A stretch of DNA of 64,000 bases from Pezizomycotina sp. ARF18 (lineage: Eukaryota; Ascomycota): NCBI GenBank assembly GCA_002224055.1, contig AZLU01000026.1:227006-291005 (forward strand). The letters run 5' to 3'. The translations under genes were made by a program, and so were the position numbers. Positions within the stretch are counted from its first letter, which is position 1. Each line of letters opens with the position of its first letter. Below are positions 1-10,463 of this stretch, one piece after another. The notes beneath the pieces were generated by a model. That model did not search any database. It saw only the letters and a list, made by a program, of their open reading frames with translations, and was not told the origin of the DNA.

Positions 1-1
1 C

Positions 2-178
2 CCAACTGCAACGGATGACGAATCGACAGAAAAAATACCGGTCGACAATCACGATCATGTTGTCGAAGTATGCGAAAGAGAAGGGGAAACAGTCTCAGTA
101 CGCAGGAGGGATGGAGTTTGGAGCTGAAGGAAGAAGAAGGCGGGGTACGTGGTTTGTTAATGGGCGAGGATATTAGAT
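2..178 (+). CDS. Possible 3' end of a gene cut by the window edge
   Basis: Two plus-strand frames are open from the first bases: one to a stop near 112, the other to a stop near 177. The second is basic (Lys/Arg-rich, with a GRRRRG run near its end) and could be the C-terminus of a protein that begins outside the window. No family was recognised. Base composition is more balanced here than in the AT-rich DNA that follows. Low confidence, because the stretch is short and no splice or domain evidence supports it. Confidence 0.2.
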
Positions 179-1180
179 TTGGGTTTTCATATTATCTTTT
201 GATAATCCTTAACTCAATAGCCATTACGGTGCAAAACATAAATGTTCCACGCAGCGTCGAACCCGCCGCCGCCTTCAAGATATCTGAAAGAAAGCAAGTT
301 AAATTATAGAGAGACCCGGAAATATCTCTTTTTCCAGGTCGTTTCGTGCCCATAGGTCCTCTAATTCATTGCAAACATTCCAACTTGTGAAGTTCACTTG
401 AGAGGGGAGAGGGGAAAATAGAGACTGCACTGTGTTGACTCACGCAAGCAAAAATGCTAAATTTTTGTACTTAAGTTATTTTATACACAAAGAATGAGCA
501 CTGCTTATTAGCATGGCAAAAAGGTCTGGAACAGGATTTAGAGGGGATCCGCTTGATCCATAATCCAATGACGCAGCACTGGAACATCAAGAGAAGTGAA
601 AGGAAAAGAGCCTTTAAACCAGAACTCCACGAGCAAACAAGCGGAAATAAGAACAAAGTGCAATACATCCCTAGGGTAGCGTATATATCATCCACGAACG
701 CCAATGCCGAACTTTAAGGGAGGAACGCTATGTGGAAAAGCGCCGTGAGAGGTAGGGTTGACAAGAACAACGAAAAACATACATAAGTATTTATCCAAGA
801 GACATCCGGTAAAAATTAGATAAGAGACAACAACATAACAGACGTTTCTTACCCGTCTCCTTTTCTCCACCTCTTGGCTTTTATACCTATATATTTTTTG
901 GGTGGGGGAAAGGGGAAGAACGAATGAGAGATATATATTGAATAACGAGTGAAATATAATATTTTCCTTTCTTTTTTTTTCTTTTTTGGGGGAATGGGAA
1001 GAACGAGTGAAATATATATAAATCTTTTTTTTTAAGAGGGGGAAGGAAGGGCAAACGAATGAGATATATATAATTTCCTTTTCTTTGTTTGGGTAGGGAT
1101 GGGAAAGAACGAGCGAAATATATATGTGATTTCTTTTCCTCAATACCGAAAAAAAAAGTGTTTTTTCATAAGGGTACAAC
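179..1180. other. Intergenic, T-rich, no gene seen
   Basis: AT-rich spacer with several near-copies of a short unit that reads 'gaacgagtgaaatatata' next to a T-run and a G-run, at about 915-960, 993-1030, 1048-1075 and 1095-1130. Open frames here come from these low-complexity units. No RNA gene was recognised. Confidence 0.5.
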
Positions 1181-1199
1181 GTTGAATGGTCCATTGGGT

Positions 1200-2214
1200 G
1201 AGAAAGAATCTAGTCAGGAAGCTTCTCCCATTTGCTCTCATCGTGTCCTTGATGCAGAGAAGCGAGTAATTGTCCATCCTGCGCAGCAAGAACCTTATAG
1301 AAAGCCCAATCTCCGTCTGCAACAATATCCAGCGGCAACCAGTTTTGAATATGAGGAGGTTGTGGACACAATCGACGAGATGAGTATTCGCCAACGGTTC
1401 CAGCCGTGTTCGGTGAGCAATGTCATCTCCGAGTCCTCGAAATTCTCAAGAAAGTACGAGGCGGAGGGGAGTTTGGTGACGATGCGGGTTAGCACTTGAT
1501 GACCGACGACGAGGTGGGCGTCTCTGACAGGGTGTGATCGAACGACTGCGCTGCCGTACGTGCCATGATCCCGAGCGGTTGGCGATGCTGCCGATGTATC
1601 TGAATTGGATGGTCCAGAAGAAGCACGCCACGTGTTCGGAAGTAGGTTTGCGAATGTTAGGAAGCAACGCTGGCAGGCAGGGCGAGGATGCCGTGAGTTC
1701 ACTTGGATGGCCAGGGAATGTGCAGTCCGCCCGCTCTGAAGGATCGTACGACCGTAAGAACCGGGTAGAGTTCCGCACAAGCGCCCAACTCGAACCCGGT
1801 CGGGAACTGATGAGCAGAACCCGGCGTAACAGAAGTGGTGTTCTGCGCCATGAGCATCTCGTTGAAAGAGAGGAGGTTGAACGTCCTCGTGGGGAGGCTC
1901 GGGCTTGGTTGTTCGTATGCTAAATGGATCTTCCTAGCTACTTGCGCTCCGATTGCGCACACCATACGAGGTCTTCTGCGCACAGGGGTAGATCTTTTGA
2001 AGCCATGAGGAGAAAGCGACGTGGAAGAGAGGAGAAGGGTTGTAAAATAGAATTCTTCTTGCGCTTTTGTTGTTGATGGATCTAGAGTTGGCGGTTTGGG
2101 GAGTAAGAGTTGGAGAGCAACAGCGAGAGCGTCACCCTTAGAGACAACCGGTACGAAAACACCGTCTATATTATTGTAATAGCATAGAGCCGAGTTGTTG
2201 TTTTGTGTTCTCAA
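1200..2214 (-). CDS. Coding-like block, product unknown, strand not settled
   Basis: This kilobase is clearly richer in GC than its flanks and carries long open frames, which suggests a real gene. The minus strand has an open frame of 171 codons starting at 2214, followed by two overlapping open frames (1780-1295 and 1778-1446). One protein of about 300 residues with one or two frame changes would fit. The first part contains a Ser/Pro/Thr-rich stretch and no domain I recognise. The plus strand is also open over 1089-1499 and 1534-1923, so orientation is uncertain. It could also be a decayed gene. Confidence 0.3.
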
Positions 2215-3221
2215 GCTAGAAACAATTCGATATAGCTATTTATCGTCCCGTAATGCCGCGCCTTTAAAAATAAACTCAACGATATCTTCTCCATTGAAGG
2301 AAGAAAGTTTTCTAGGGTATAATATAAATATGTCAGCCATATTTAGATCGTCATGCTGACGGGAGCTGTATCGTGGAGTTTGAACAGACGATGGTGGTTG
2401 GTCAAGATGAGTGTGACAAAGGACAATATACCTTATTTTCTTGAGAGCGAGGATATTGAGATGAAAGCGAAGAGGTAATGTCGTGGGTGAGTGAGGGTGT
2501 AGCTTAAATGTTGTTTTGCTTGGTGGTGGAGGGAAAAAGTGAGGGAGGAGAGGCCGAAGAAGTAAAATACTTAAATAACCTTTTTTTTTTTGGGGTGACT
2601 AAGAAATTTAAAAAGAAAGTTACTTGTCAACCTTTTCTTGCATAGGCCGTTAAAAAAAATATATATATTTCTTGCTTTTTTTTTTGCTTTTTTCCCGCCC
2701 AAAAATAAAATAAAATAAACCAAACGGGCAAACGAGCAGAATCTGCTGAATAGCATGATAACAAGTAGAAAGTACCTAAGGAAATTGAAAAAGGCTATGA
2801 TTTGGTGTTCATATATAGTAGTTAAAAAGTTGAAAAGGAAAGATATTTTTCTTTCCAATGAATAGTTTTTTTTTTTTTTTTAGTATATATAGTGTATAAT
2901 GATGAAATATAATTTTAGGACGATACTGGGTAATTGATACTTAATTTAACAGAGCAAACCGACCTGAAATCCTGAATATACTTCTGTAACACTGTCTTCC
3001 GTCTGTCTTCGCCTATATCAAGGGCGACGCGTGCAAGGGAATGCTTCTTGCAGTAGAATAATCTCTTGGAGGTTGTTCCCGGAAGGGATAATTATTATAC
3101 AGAATAAAAATGAAATAATGTTAATTGGACGAAGAATCTTTGTGGTATAGAGAATTTGTTTTGGTCAATAGGGAAAAAGAGGAAGGGAGGGCGGAACTCT
3201 TTTGTTGGATTTTTGCTTCTT

Positions 3222-3226
<5 letters not shown>

Positions 3227-3256
<30 letters not shown>
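3227..3256. repeat. Poly-T tract (about 30 nt)
   Basis: Uninterrupted run of T. A matching 24-nt poly-A run lies 120 bp downstream at 3377-3400, so the two could pair as an inverted repeat of homopolymers. Run length is probably imprecise in the assembly. Confidence 0.9.
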
Positions 3257-3257
<1 letters not shown>

Positions 3258-3376
3258 GTTTTGAAGGGGAGCACAAGGAATACTCAGTAGGTTTCTAAAA
3301 TTTCGTGGGAGGAGGAGGTGCGATCGTTATAATTTATAGTGGTAAAAAGTAAATTCCATGACCAAATAACATTGAG

Positions 3377-3400
3377 AAAAAAAAAAAAAAAAAAAAAAAA
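3377..3400. repeat. Poly-A tract (24 nt)
   Basis: Uninterrupted A run followed by an A/G-rich tail. It could be the remnant poly-A end of a retroposed sequence, but no target-site duplication was identified. Confidence 0.85.
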
Positions 3401-3964
3401 GAAAAGAAAGAGGAAACCCTATATTTTGATGGAGAATTGCCCGCTCACTCTGCTGAAATAAAGTATATTAAGCACTACTGCTTTACTACTGCCGTAACTG
3501 CTGCGTTATTGCTGCGCTGCTGCGCTTTGGCAATGCATTTCTCGAGCATTTGCGTGCGTAAAGGTAGATCAAAGTGGTACGTGCGTTTAAAAGCGGCGGG
3601 ATTCTGAGACCAAGGATCTTTTGCATAAGGGAGGAATCCCTGACGGGATCGCTAAAGCTTAGAATTCCGATTCATCATTCACCTGTGGTAAACATCCAGA
3701 CGGGAAATCTCCTTCCCTTCCCCTTGGTTTCCCGTGCGGGAGCCGTTGCACTAAAATTCTCCACAATTTTGTCCCACAAGGGAAATACCCTTACGAGAAA
3801 TAGGAAATATAATAAGCCAAGCAGCTAGCGATCACGTAACAGTATAGGTTAGTAAGGTTATATAGAATATAAGCACAAAAAATTAATAATAATATTTGGC
3901 AATTTTGACAAAAATCAGGTGCAATTTTTAAATTTTACTTTTTATCTTCATAAAAAAGCGTACA

Positions 3965-4037
3965 CATATATATATATATATATATATACTTGTATATATA
4001 TACATATAATACCAAAAAAAAAAAAAAAAAAAAAAAA
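3965..4037. repeat. TA microsatellite followed by poly-A
   Basis: A (TA)n block with two short interruptions, ending in a 24-nt A run at 4014-4037. It marks the AT-rich border before the gene at 4.2-5.1 kb. Confidence 0.85.
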
Positions 4038-4206
4038 GAGGAGATTAAAGAAAATACTGCAAAATGAAATTAACATCAGATAATAAAAAAGGGGCGTTCT
4101 ATCCTCCTACCCGTGCTTCTCTAATGGCAAGATGCTTATCCATCGCGGAGCACCCAATAATCCCTTACAGGCGCATAGGAATTAATTTTTTTCAAGTATA
4201 TTATAT

Positions 4207-5065
4207 TTATTTCAAATTATGATTTTCATCATCTTGGTCGCTCGCGTCCTCTTCATCTTCGTCAGATTCCTCCTCCTCCTCCCCCTCGGCGGCACTGGAA
4301 GCTGCCATCTGCTTCAGGTCCTCAAGGTCTGCCGCCGGTTGCTCCCCTAGTTCAACCTCATTATCGTGTCATCGTTTTTCCCGACCCATGAAGGTTGTTG
4401 CAGGGCGAACCCAACAGATGTTTTCTGTTAGCTCGCGGGTGGCATCTGACCCCTTTCTGTGCGATTTTATCCGAATCTCGTAGTATTCGACGCCGAAAAT
4501 CCCCTTGACGTCGTGGCTGCTCGATAGCCCAAGTCCGTCAAATTGAAGCCAACCTTTTACATGGGCCGACAGCTCCCCTAGTTGAGAAAGAGGTACATGG
4601 ACATAGCCGCTGGCCCCGCTGGCTTTCACTTTCGCCCGGGTAATCCCTGCGTCAGATATATCCACGAGTCCAGTCACGAAGTACACCCGTTTGTTGTATC
4701 TGGCGATGTCGTTGATCCAATTCCTTGTTGCTTCTGCCTCGAAGACGGCGTTGAATGCGGCGCGGACGTTTTTGAATGTTCGGTATATGGTGTATCCCCC
4801 CTCGACCACCAGGAGTATGTCGGATCTGGCTTCCGCTTGCAGACTGAAGTCTGATGAACTGTAATGATAGCCACCCTCGCTTCTGAATGCCCAGGTACGA
4901 TTATCGTGGCGCTCGGTTCACCGATTTCGATGAGACTTTGGATTTTTTCTTGCACCTCCTCCGGCGGCTTTAACGGATCGAAGTTTGGTCGGATAGGGTT
5001 TTTCGTAAGATAACCGAGCTGAAGGATACCTTTTGGAACACTTTAGGCAGTAGAACAGCAGACAT
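4207..5065 (-). CDS. Fungal protein with acidic C-terminal tail, possibly gasdermin-like
   Basis: Minus-strand gene of about 285 residues. The start is taken at 5065, where an ATG opens a short frame that continues after a frame change. The core (4809-4369, 146 codons open) is a beta-rich sequence with the motif RVYFVTGLVDISDAG. This resembles the 'yVVTev/VTGl' strand of gasdermin N-domains as I know them from mammals and fungi; the match is from memory and is weak. The last 50 residues, reached by another frame change near 4365, are extremely acidic (a run of Glu/Asp with few other residues) and end at 4207. Fungal gasdermin-like proteins are pore formers activated when a C-terminal tail is cut off, and their genes often sit beside subtilisin- or CHAT-type protease genes. 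A TPR-CHAT gene lies 1.2 kb away. At least three frame changes are needed. The alternative is an unrelated fungal family of unknown role. Confidence 0.5.
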
Positions 5066-5818
5066 GGCGCCGCCCTTCAATAAACTCGTTTCTTGAATAA
5101 TTAATTTTTTTTCAGGCAAAAGGAAGGTGGTTGCTCATATACCAATTCGTAAATGTATAACGCTCTCTTCTATAAATTATTCGTACCAGCGGGGCCCATC
5201 GATCTGTTTCGTCTGGTTTGACTACGTCAAATGGTAATCAAGGCAACGTTTAAACATTGGTGAGATAGCTCATGATATTGTTAGGCACGTGTTAAGCTAT
5301 CCTTTACGTATCACACCATAATAATAATATTACTCCACATATGGTCCCCCGTAGATCACCTTATATCATTGCTCCACATAACGGCGAATACTATCGTTAT
5401 GTACATAACACTTGACATTTACTCGCACGCCTCTGTTCCTGAGTTTTGTTTAAATACATCCCGGAAAAAACCTCAGGGTTGTTACAGTACACCCTCCAAC
5501 TTTTTACCAGTGACTCAAAAAGTAATTGAGCGATCGAAAAACTGCATATACTAACTCGATAATTCCGTGAGTCCAGAAGAAAATTTGACCGCTATTTATA
5601 GATTCCGCGAAGAGTCTCCTTAAATGCTGAGAAGTGGAGAACAGGACTTTAAAATCTCGGTTGAACGAAAACCTATCGATCGAAGAGACGCGACGTCTCG
5701 AAACGCAACCGCCACCGCTCATCACTTTATAAAGAAATAGTGCGCACATCGCCTACGGGCAGCGTATACGTAATATAACGGCCGCTCACGCAGATATTCG
5801 GGTCGGTTAAAGCTCAGG
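5066..5818. other. Intergenic region upstream of the HU-like gene
   Basis: About 750 bp between the minus-strand gene and the plus-strand HU-like gene. It has GC-poor and GC-balanced patches. The last 100 bp contain a TATAAA-like element (5727-5732) suitably placed upstream of the HU start. An 81-codon minus-strand frame at 5504-5749 shows no recognisable domain and is not called. Confidence 0.4.
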
Positions 5819-6099
5819 ATGAAAGAACAGGATCTTGTCAAAGCCACCGCCAAGGACTCTGGGCTTACGGAAAAGGACGCACAGTCGGCTTTGAACGCCC
5901 TCACGTCGGCCGTCTCAACAGCTTTAAGGGAGGAACATAAAGTCACTTTAGTCGGCTTCGGCACCTGGGAACATCGCCAGCGGCTTGCTAGGAAAGGAAT
6001 GAATCCCCGCACGAAGCAGGAAGTCAAGTCCCTACAACCAAAATCCCCGTATTTAAGGCAGGCAAAGCGCTCAAGGATTCCATTAAAGAAGAGTCATGA
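5819..6099 (+). CDS. Bacterial-type HU DNA-binding protein
   Basis: A full-length HU-family protein (about 93 residues) without introns. The N-terminal helices match the family (M-x-x-x-DLV-x-x-x-A-x-x-x-GLTEKDA), followed by the hallmark VTLVGFGTWEHRQR and the DNA-binding arm motif RKGMNPRTKQEV. After one frame change near 6030 the family-typical C-terminus (KIPVFKAGKALKD) is read and stops at 6099. Without that change the frame ends at 6106 with an untypical tail. HU proteins bend DNA as dimers and are bacterial or plastid/mitochondrial; they are not standard fungal nuclear proteins. It sits between two minus-strand fungal-type genes, which argues for horizontal transfer over contamination, although an assembly chimera is not excluded. 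Identification of the family is firm; its role in this genome is unknown. Confidence 0.88.
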
Positions 6100-6238
6100 T
6101 GTATAGCAAATTCAAATTATCATACTCCATATACGTTGGCCCTAAAGCGGCCGGCTATAAGGTCAACTAGATAAAAAAAAAAAAAAAAAATGCAATTACA
6201 GGCCAAATGCACAAACGGAGCCCAAAGTAATGGGTCGC

Positions 6239-8733
6239 TTAGATTATTGTTACCTGTCGTCCGGTTTCCTCCAGCAACTTTGTTAAAGCACTGTGTAACG
6301 CTTCGGCGACGTCCCTAGATGAGAAACCCTCTCCGACATGAGCGAGCGTTTGAAGAATTCTTTCATAATAAGAATGCGTTGTCGTTTCCCACTTTCCACA
6401 GCGAGCCCATAACGTTTGCAAAGCCACCGAGATGCAGCCCGCAGGCGAGGTGGTTGACTTCGTCTTGAAACTTCTCCACGCCGCCATGAGCGTGAAGCAC
6501 GCTGAGAGGAAGGCAACCTTGGATTTGCTAAGGTCAAGGCTCGCTAGGTCTCTGACCGTCAGCGGGTCTGTTTCCCAGTCTTCGAGAAGGAGCATGCTAT
6601 TTAATGGCTCGTCGTAGTCCACGTCGCCGTGACAGGAGAATACCACGATAGGTACCTCCATTTTAATAGCTCAAGAGCGTCTGCTCGCTTCGGATGAACG
6701 TTACAGAGCGACTTGTTGTTAGCGTCCATGGTTGGAAAGTCTCTTGCATGAAGCTGACGTCTCTTTCCGCTTCTAATTTCTGAAATTCTTGCCCGACGAG
6801 CTGGGCGGGGTCTCGGATAAAGCAATGACAGCTGCCAGAGGCGATTTGAGTTAAGCCCTGGTAGCAGAGAACCGGCCTCGTGGTGTCTCGAATACGTACG
6901 GAAAAGGATCTTCAATGTAGGGGCGTATGAAGAGATAATGCGGCTCATAGCGCCCATATCGTTCGGCTTTGCCGCCTTGTATCCTCCAGCGGCATGGATG
7001 GGATAAAGACAAAGCACACCGGTAGGTATCCAGCAGATGTGCGGCCATTTCTTACCTTAACGTGTCTTTTAAGATGCCAGTAGCAGCAAGCACTGGACGC
7101 ACAAGGCTGTCCCAAAGCTTCTTCAGAACTTGCACCAGATTATTGAATGTGGCGCTGTATAGGTCGTCATCCTGAAGGCCGTGGTCAAGATTTTCTTGAA
7201 TCAGCGTACTTTTGCTGATCAAGTCCTTTTCGTCAAGCCCTAGGAGAGGTATCGAAGTAATACCCGTTTCAGAGACGATAAACGCGTCGCTTCTAATGTT
7301 CGTGATGTTGCGACGACGATGGTGGCGTCTCGGGCTAAGTTCACGAGTAGGTCAGGGACGGTTGAGCTCAAGTCGGGAATAGCGCAGCGGATGCGTTTCT
7401 GCAACTCGAGCACACTTTTTACCATAAATCCCGCTCGTACAAGGAAGCTCCTTCGCTAACAGATAACGACAGCGTTTCCGCCTCAGCGTAAGCAGCGCAT
7501 AGCGAGGCTCTTTGTTTTTGAGGATAACATCATCGGCGCGATGTTAGTTGATGGACATGCAATCCCTCGACCTTCGTCTAGTAACTTCAGTGCCTCGTAT
7601 GGTTCGGCTCCCGTTTCTAGAGCCGCTGCAGCCGCAAAGCGAGAGATGCCGTAAAAGGTCCCTAGCATTCAAGTAAGTCTTCGCGGCCCGCATAAAGTGA
7701 CATTTCACCAAGCGATTAACGCACGACGAAAGCGCACGGTACGTTCTGCCTAGGGCGACTGCGCGCACCGTCTTGGAAGGTTGTGCAGGTAATCGACAAA
7801 CGTGAGTGAAATTTCTATATGAGAGCGCGACTCTCGCAAAGGTATAGCTATTGATCGCTCTAGGTATAGTACCGCTTGATCGAGCAACCCTCCCTGTAGT
7901 CTGGCCCACACAATCAGGTAGAGACCGTCAGCAACGTAGCAGCCTATGCACGGATGAGTCGATATATAGATTCCCAAAGGCCTCAACTTGAGCGTCCGCT
8001 GATCGGTTTCGTGGTCCAACTCATGACACAATTCCAACCCTATCTAACTGACATTTCAAGATCCCTGTAGTCCTTTTGCCGGCATTTGGTCCATCTGATC
8101 TGGTGGGACATGCCGAGATTATTGAGCGATCGTAGCCAAATATCTTTCGGCCACCATGGTCTCAAGGTCCATTAGAGCGTTACGAACTCGCTCTGCAATC
8201 TCGACCGACCTGGTCAAATGTCCATTTTGTCTTTATCGTACTGAACGTGCTTTTGTAGAAAGGTAGTCCAGAGTCGAGCTGCGCTCCAGGCGTAAAATCT
8301 CCGTGCGCATTACGGAGTCCTCGGCTAACTCTATAGCCTTGTCGAGTTCCTCTGACCTCAAGGCCGCGTAAGAAGCTCTGATATAGCTTGAGTATAGGTG
8401 GTACAGCCGCGCCACGTTTTCGTTGTCAACATATTCGTCCCTTGCCGTACCTTTTCGAGTAAGCTTTGCATGTTCGTAGGGCGTTGATCTCAAACTGTTT
8501 TGAACAATGAAGAGAAAGGCGTGCCAATAGTTCTAGAAGCCTTTGGCGGTTTCGCTTAGATTGGATCGTCTATCCAAGGGAGACGTTCTTTCAGGGCGAT
8601 GCCGATGTCTAGGTTTGCCGCAGCTGCAGGAGGAGCATTCGTATCCTTAACCAAGGACGTTAACCAAACAATGAATTGTACCGCTTCAGGTGGGATGTCA
8701 CGCTGTCGGTGACACAGGGTCGAGGGTTTCCAT
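6239..8733 (-). CDS. TPR-CHAT protein (caspase-like protease)
   Basis: Minus-strand gene of about 830 residues, broken by several frame changes. The N-terminal two thirds (8733-7500) are helical repeats of TPR type, with segments such as ELDKAIELAEDSV and GGLLDQAVLYLERSI. The part at 7450-7240 reads like the linker found in fungal TPR-CHAT proteins (KRIRCAIPDLSSTVPDLL). The CHAT domain spans about 7250-6239. The catalytic His lies in VVFSCHGDVDYDEP and the catalytic Cys in KVAFLSACFT. A shifted frame then carries the family motif DEVNHLACGLHLGGF followed by VMGSLWKVG. Both catalytic residues are therefore present. CHAT proteases are caspase relatives; in fungi they are linked to NLR and gasdermin-type cell death. 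The start at 8733 is a guess from the 5' limit of coding character. No HET or NACHT domain is visible in it. Confidence 0.85.
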
Positions 8734-10463
8734 TGAATAGCGTGTAAGTGAGGAGTACTTAATGTAGCTAACGGAAGAGTTTCCGAGAGGCGGGAATTTA
8801 TTTATACATAGAGAACCGTTGTCTAATATATATACTCATCCCTTCCCTTAATTATGTGTTGCGAATGATGTAGCTATAACATCGTGGCGTGATTGACGAT
8901 CATGCACCTGAGTTGGAATAGTACTTTTATTGTACCATATATCTACTATTGGAAGTATTAGACTTTTCCCCAACAATATCGCCAAATCCTTCATTGAATA
9001 AAGGCGGCTGTTTCTGAACTATAGTCCTTGTTATTCTTTCCCATTTTTACCCTTTTGTGAGGCATAGCAACCCAACCCGTCCAAAGATTTGGTAGAGGCG
9101 GAAACTCAGTATTGCTAATAGTGACTGCAAAACTAATACATGTGTCTATTATAAAATTTTGTATTCATTATTATTAAGTACCTATTCTTCTTGTACCTTA
9201 AGTTAAGTAAAACTTTCAATTCGTCTTGAGTCTTGACTCTTATTGACGAAACGAAACACACCTCGTTTAGTCTTGCCGAAAAACATACAAAATAATAATA
9301 ATTTTTTTTTTTTTTTTTCAATTTTTTTTTCAATTTTTTATTCTGTTCCAAAAATTTAAAAATTAGGATTTCCCAAAGTAAGTAGTAGTCACTACTCAAA
9401 AAAAGACGTTCAAATTTTTTTTTATTTTTATTTTTTATTTTTTATTTTTTTCAGTTCCGCGGCAGTGCTCACCCAGACATGTTCTAGACCTTTTTTTCTT
9501 TTTTTTTTGCTGGAACAAGGCACTTTCCCTTCCTAACCAGGGAACCAACTTGAAATAGAAAAAAACAAAAGGAAAAAGAAGAAAAAAGGGTGAGAAAAAG
9601 GGATGAGCCCTGCTTTTTCTGCGTTCTTGCAGGCTGGGACTGACTGGCTGGGCTTACATTCCCTTGAGACCTGATTTGACGGCATCGGCGGCACCGTGGT
9701 AGCCGCTGCTAGAAATCTCCCACACCTCGAACGGCGCCTTTTTTTTTTCTTTTTTTCTTTTTTTTCTTTTTTTTTTTTTTTTTTTTTTCCTTTCGGAATC
9801 TTTGTTATGAGAGCTGTTTTAGCGTTACTTTAGGTCACAGCGGTAATAAAGCAAAAATGACTAAGCTTTGAGTAAGAATTATATCACATGATAGGATGAG
9901 GTCACTGTTGTCATGGTACAGTCACGCAATAAATTTCGCCATAGCAATTCGCTATTCTAAACCGGTCTGGGTCGCTTCCTGCTATTTTCGCAGCTGAACC
10001 GAACGAAGACCGTAAACAAAAAGGAAAAAAATAATCCCTCGTCCCCTTACTACTTAATATTTTTTGTATATTTTCAATGTTAGAGAACCTCCCACCCGGT
10101 CAATCAACACCTTTCTTTTTCAACTTCCCGCTTGTCGCCTTTACAGTAAGCAAAAAAAAAAAAAAGACTACGATATCATCTTCTCTTATTTATTAAACGA
10201 GAAGTTTTTCCTTTTTCTCACGAAGAAGAAAGTACGACGAAGCATATATATTCAATCTCGGAAGACACTTAGCTTGACGAAAGGTCTCTTGCGCTTTCGA
10301 AATATATATAACATTCTCTACGGTTCAATGCGATCGAGTGCTCAGGAAGCTCTGGATCCTAAAGCGCTTCGTTAATATTATATATATACATATATATATA
10401 CATATATACACAGTATCAACACCAAAACATAGGTTCGTCATCCTCAATTCGCTCTCATGCACA
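8734..10463. other. AT-rich intergenic region with T-tracts
   Basis: No gene could be supported. It contains pyrimidine-rich tracts (9300-9335, 9416-9450, 9740-9790) and a 50-bp T-rich tract rich in TTTC units. The last 100 bp before the IQGAP start have a TATATA-rich stretch (10379-10411) that may belong to the promoter. Confidence 0.5.

Larger units (their letters stand above)
2215..4206. other. AT-rich intergenic region with long homopolymers
   Basis: About 2 kb without a supportable gene. It holds poly-A and poly-T tracts and a TA microsatellite (listed separately). The section 3480-3830 is less AT-rich and contains a CTG/CTGC-rich stretch (3490-3530) and an 84-codon open frame, but no conserved domain can be seen. 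Confidence 0.5.

Noticed and set aside
688-1194. 168-codon minus-strand open frame
   Set aside because: It consists largely of the T-run/G-run repeat unit and codes for Lys/Ile/Tyr-rich low-complexity sequence.
5819-6099. Bacterial contamination contig
   Set aside because: The HU gene is flanked on both sides by genes of fungal type with AT-rich spacers, and no further bacterial genes, operon structure or ribosome binding sites were found. A chimeric join is still possible and is listed as a check.
9133-9399. Open frame with a Lys-rich core
   Set aside because: Product of T-tracts on the other strand; no domain.
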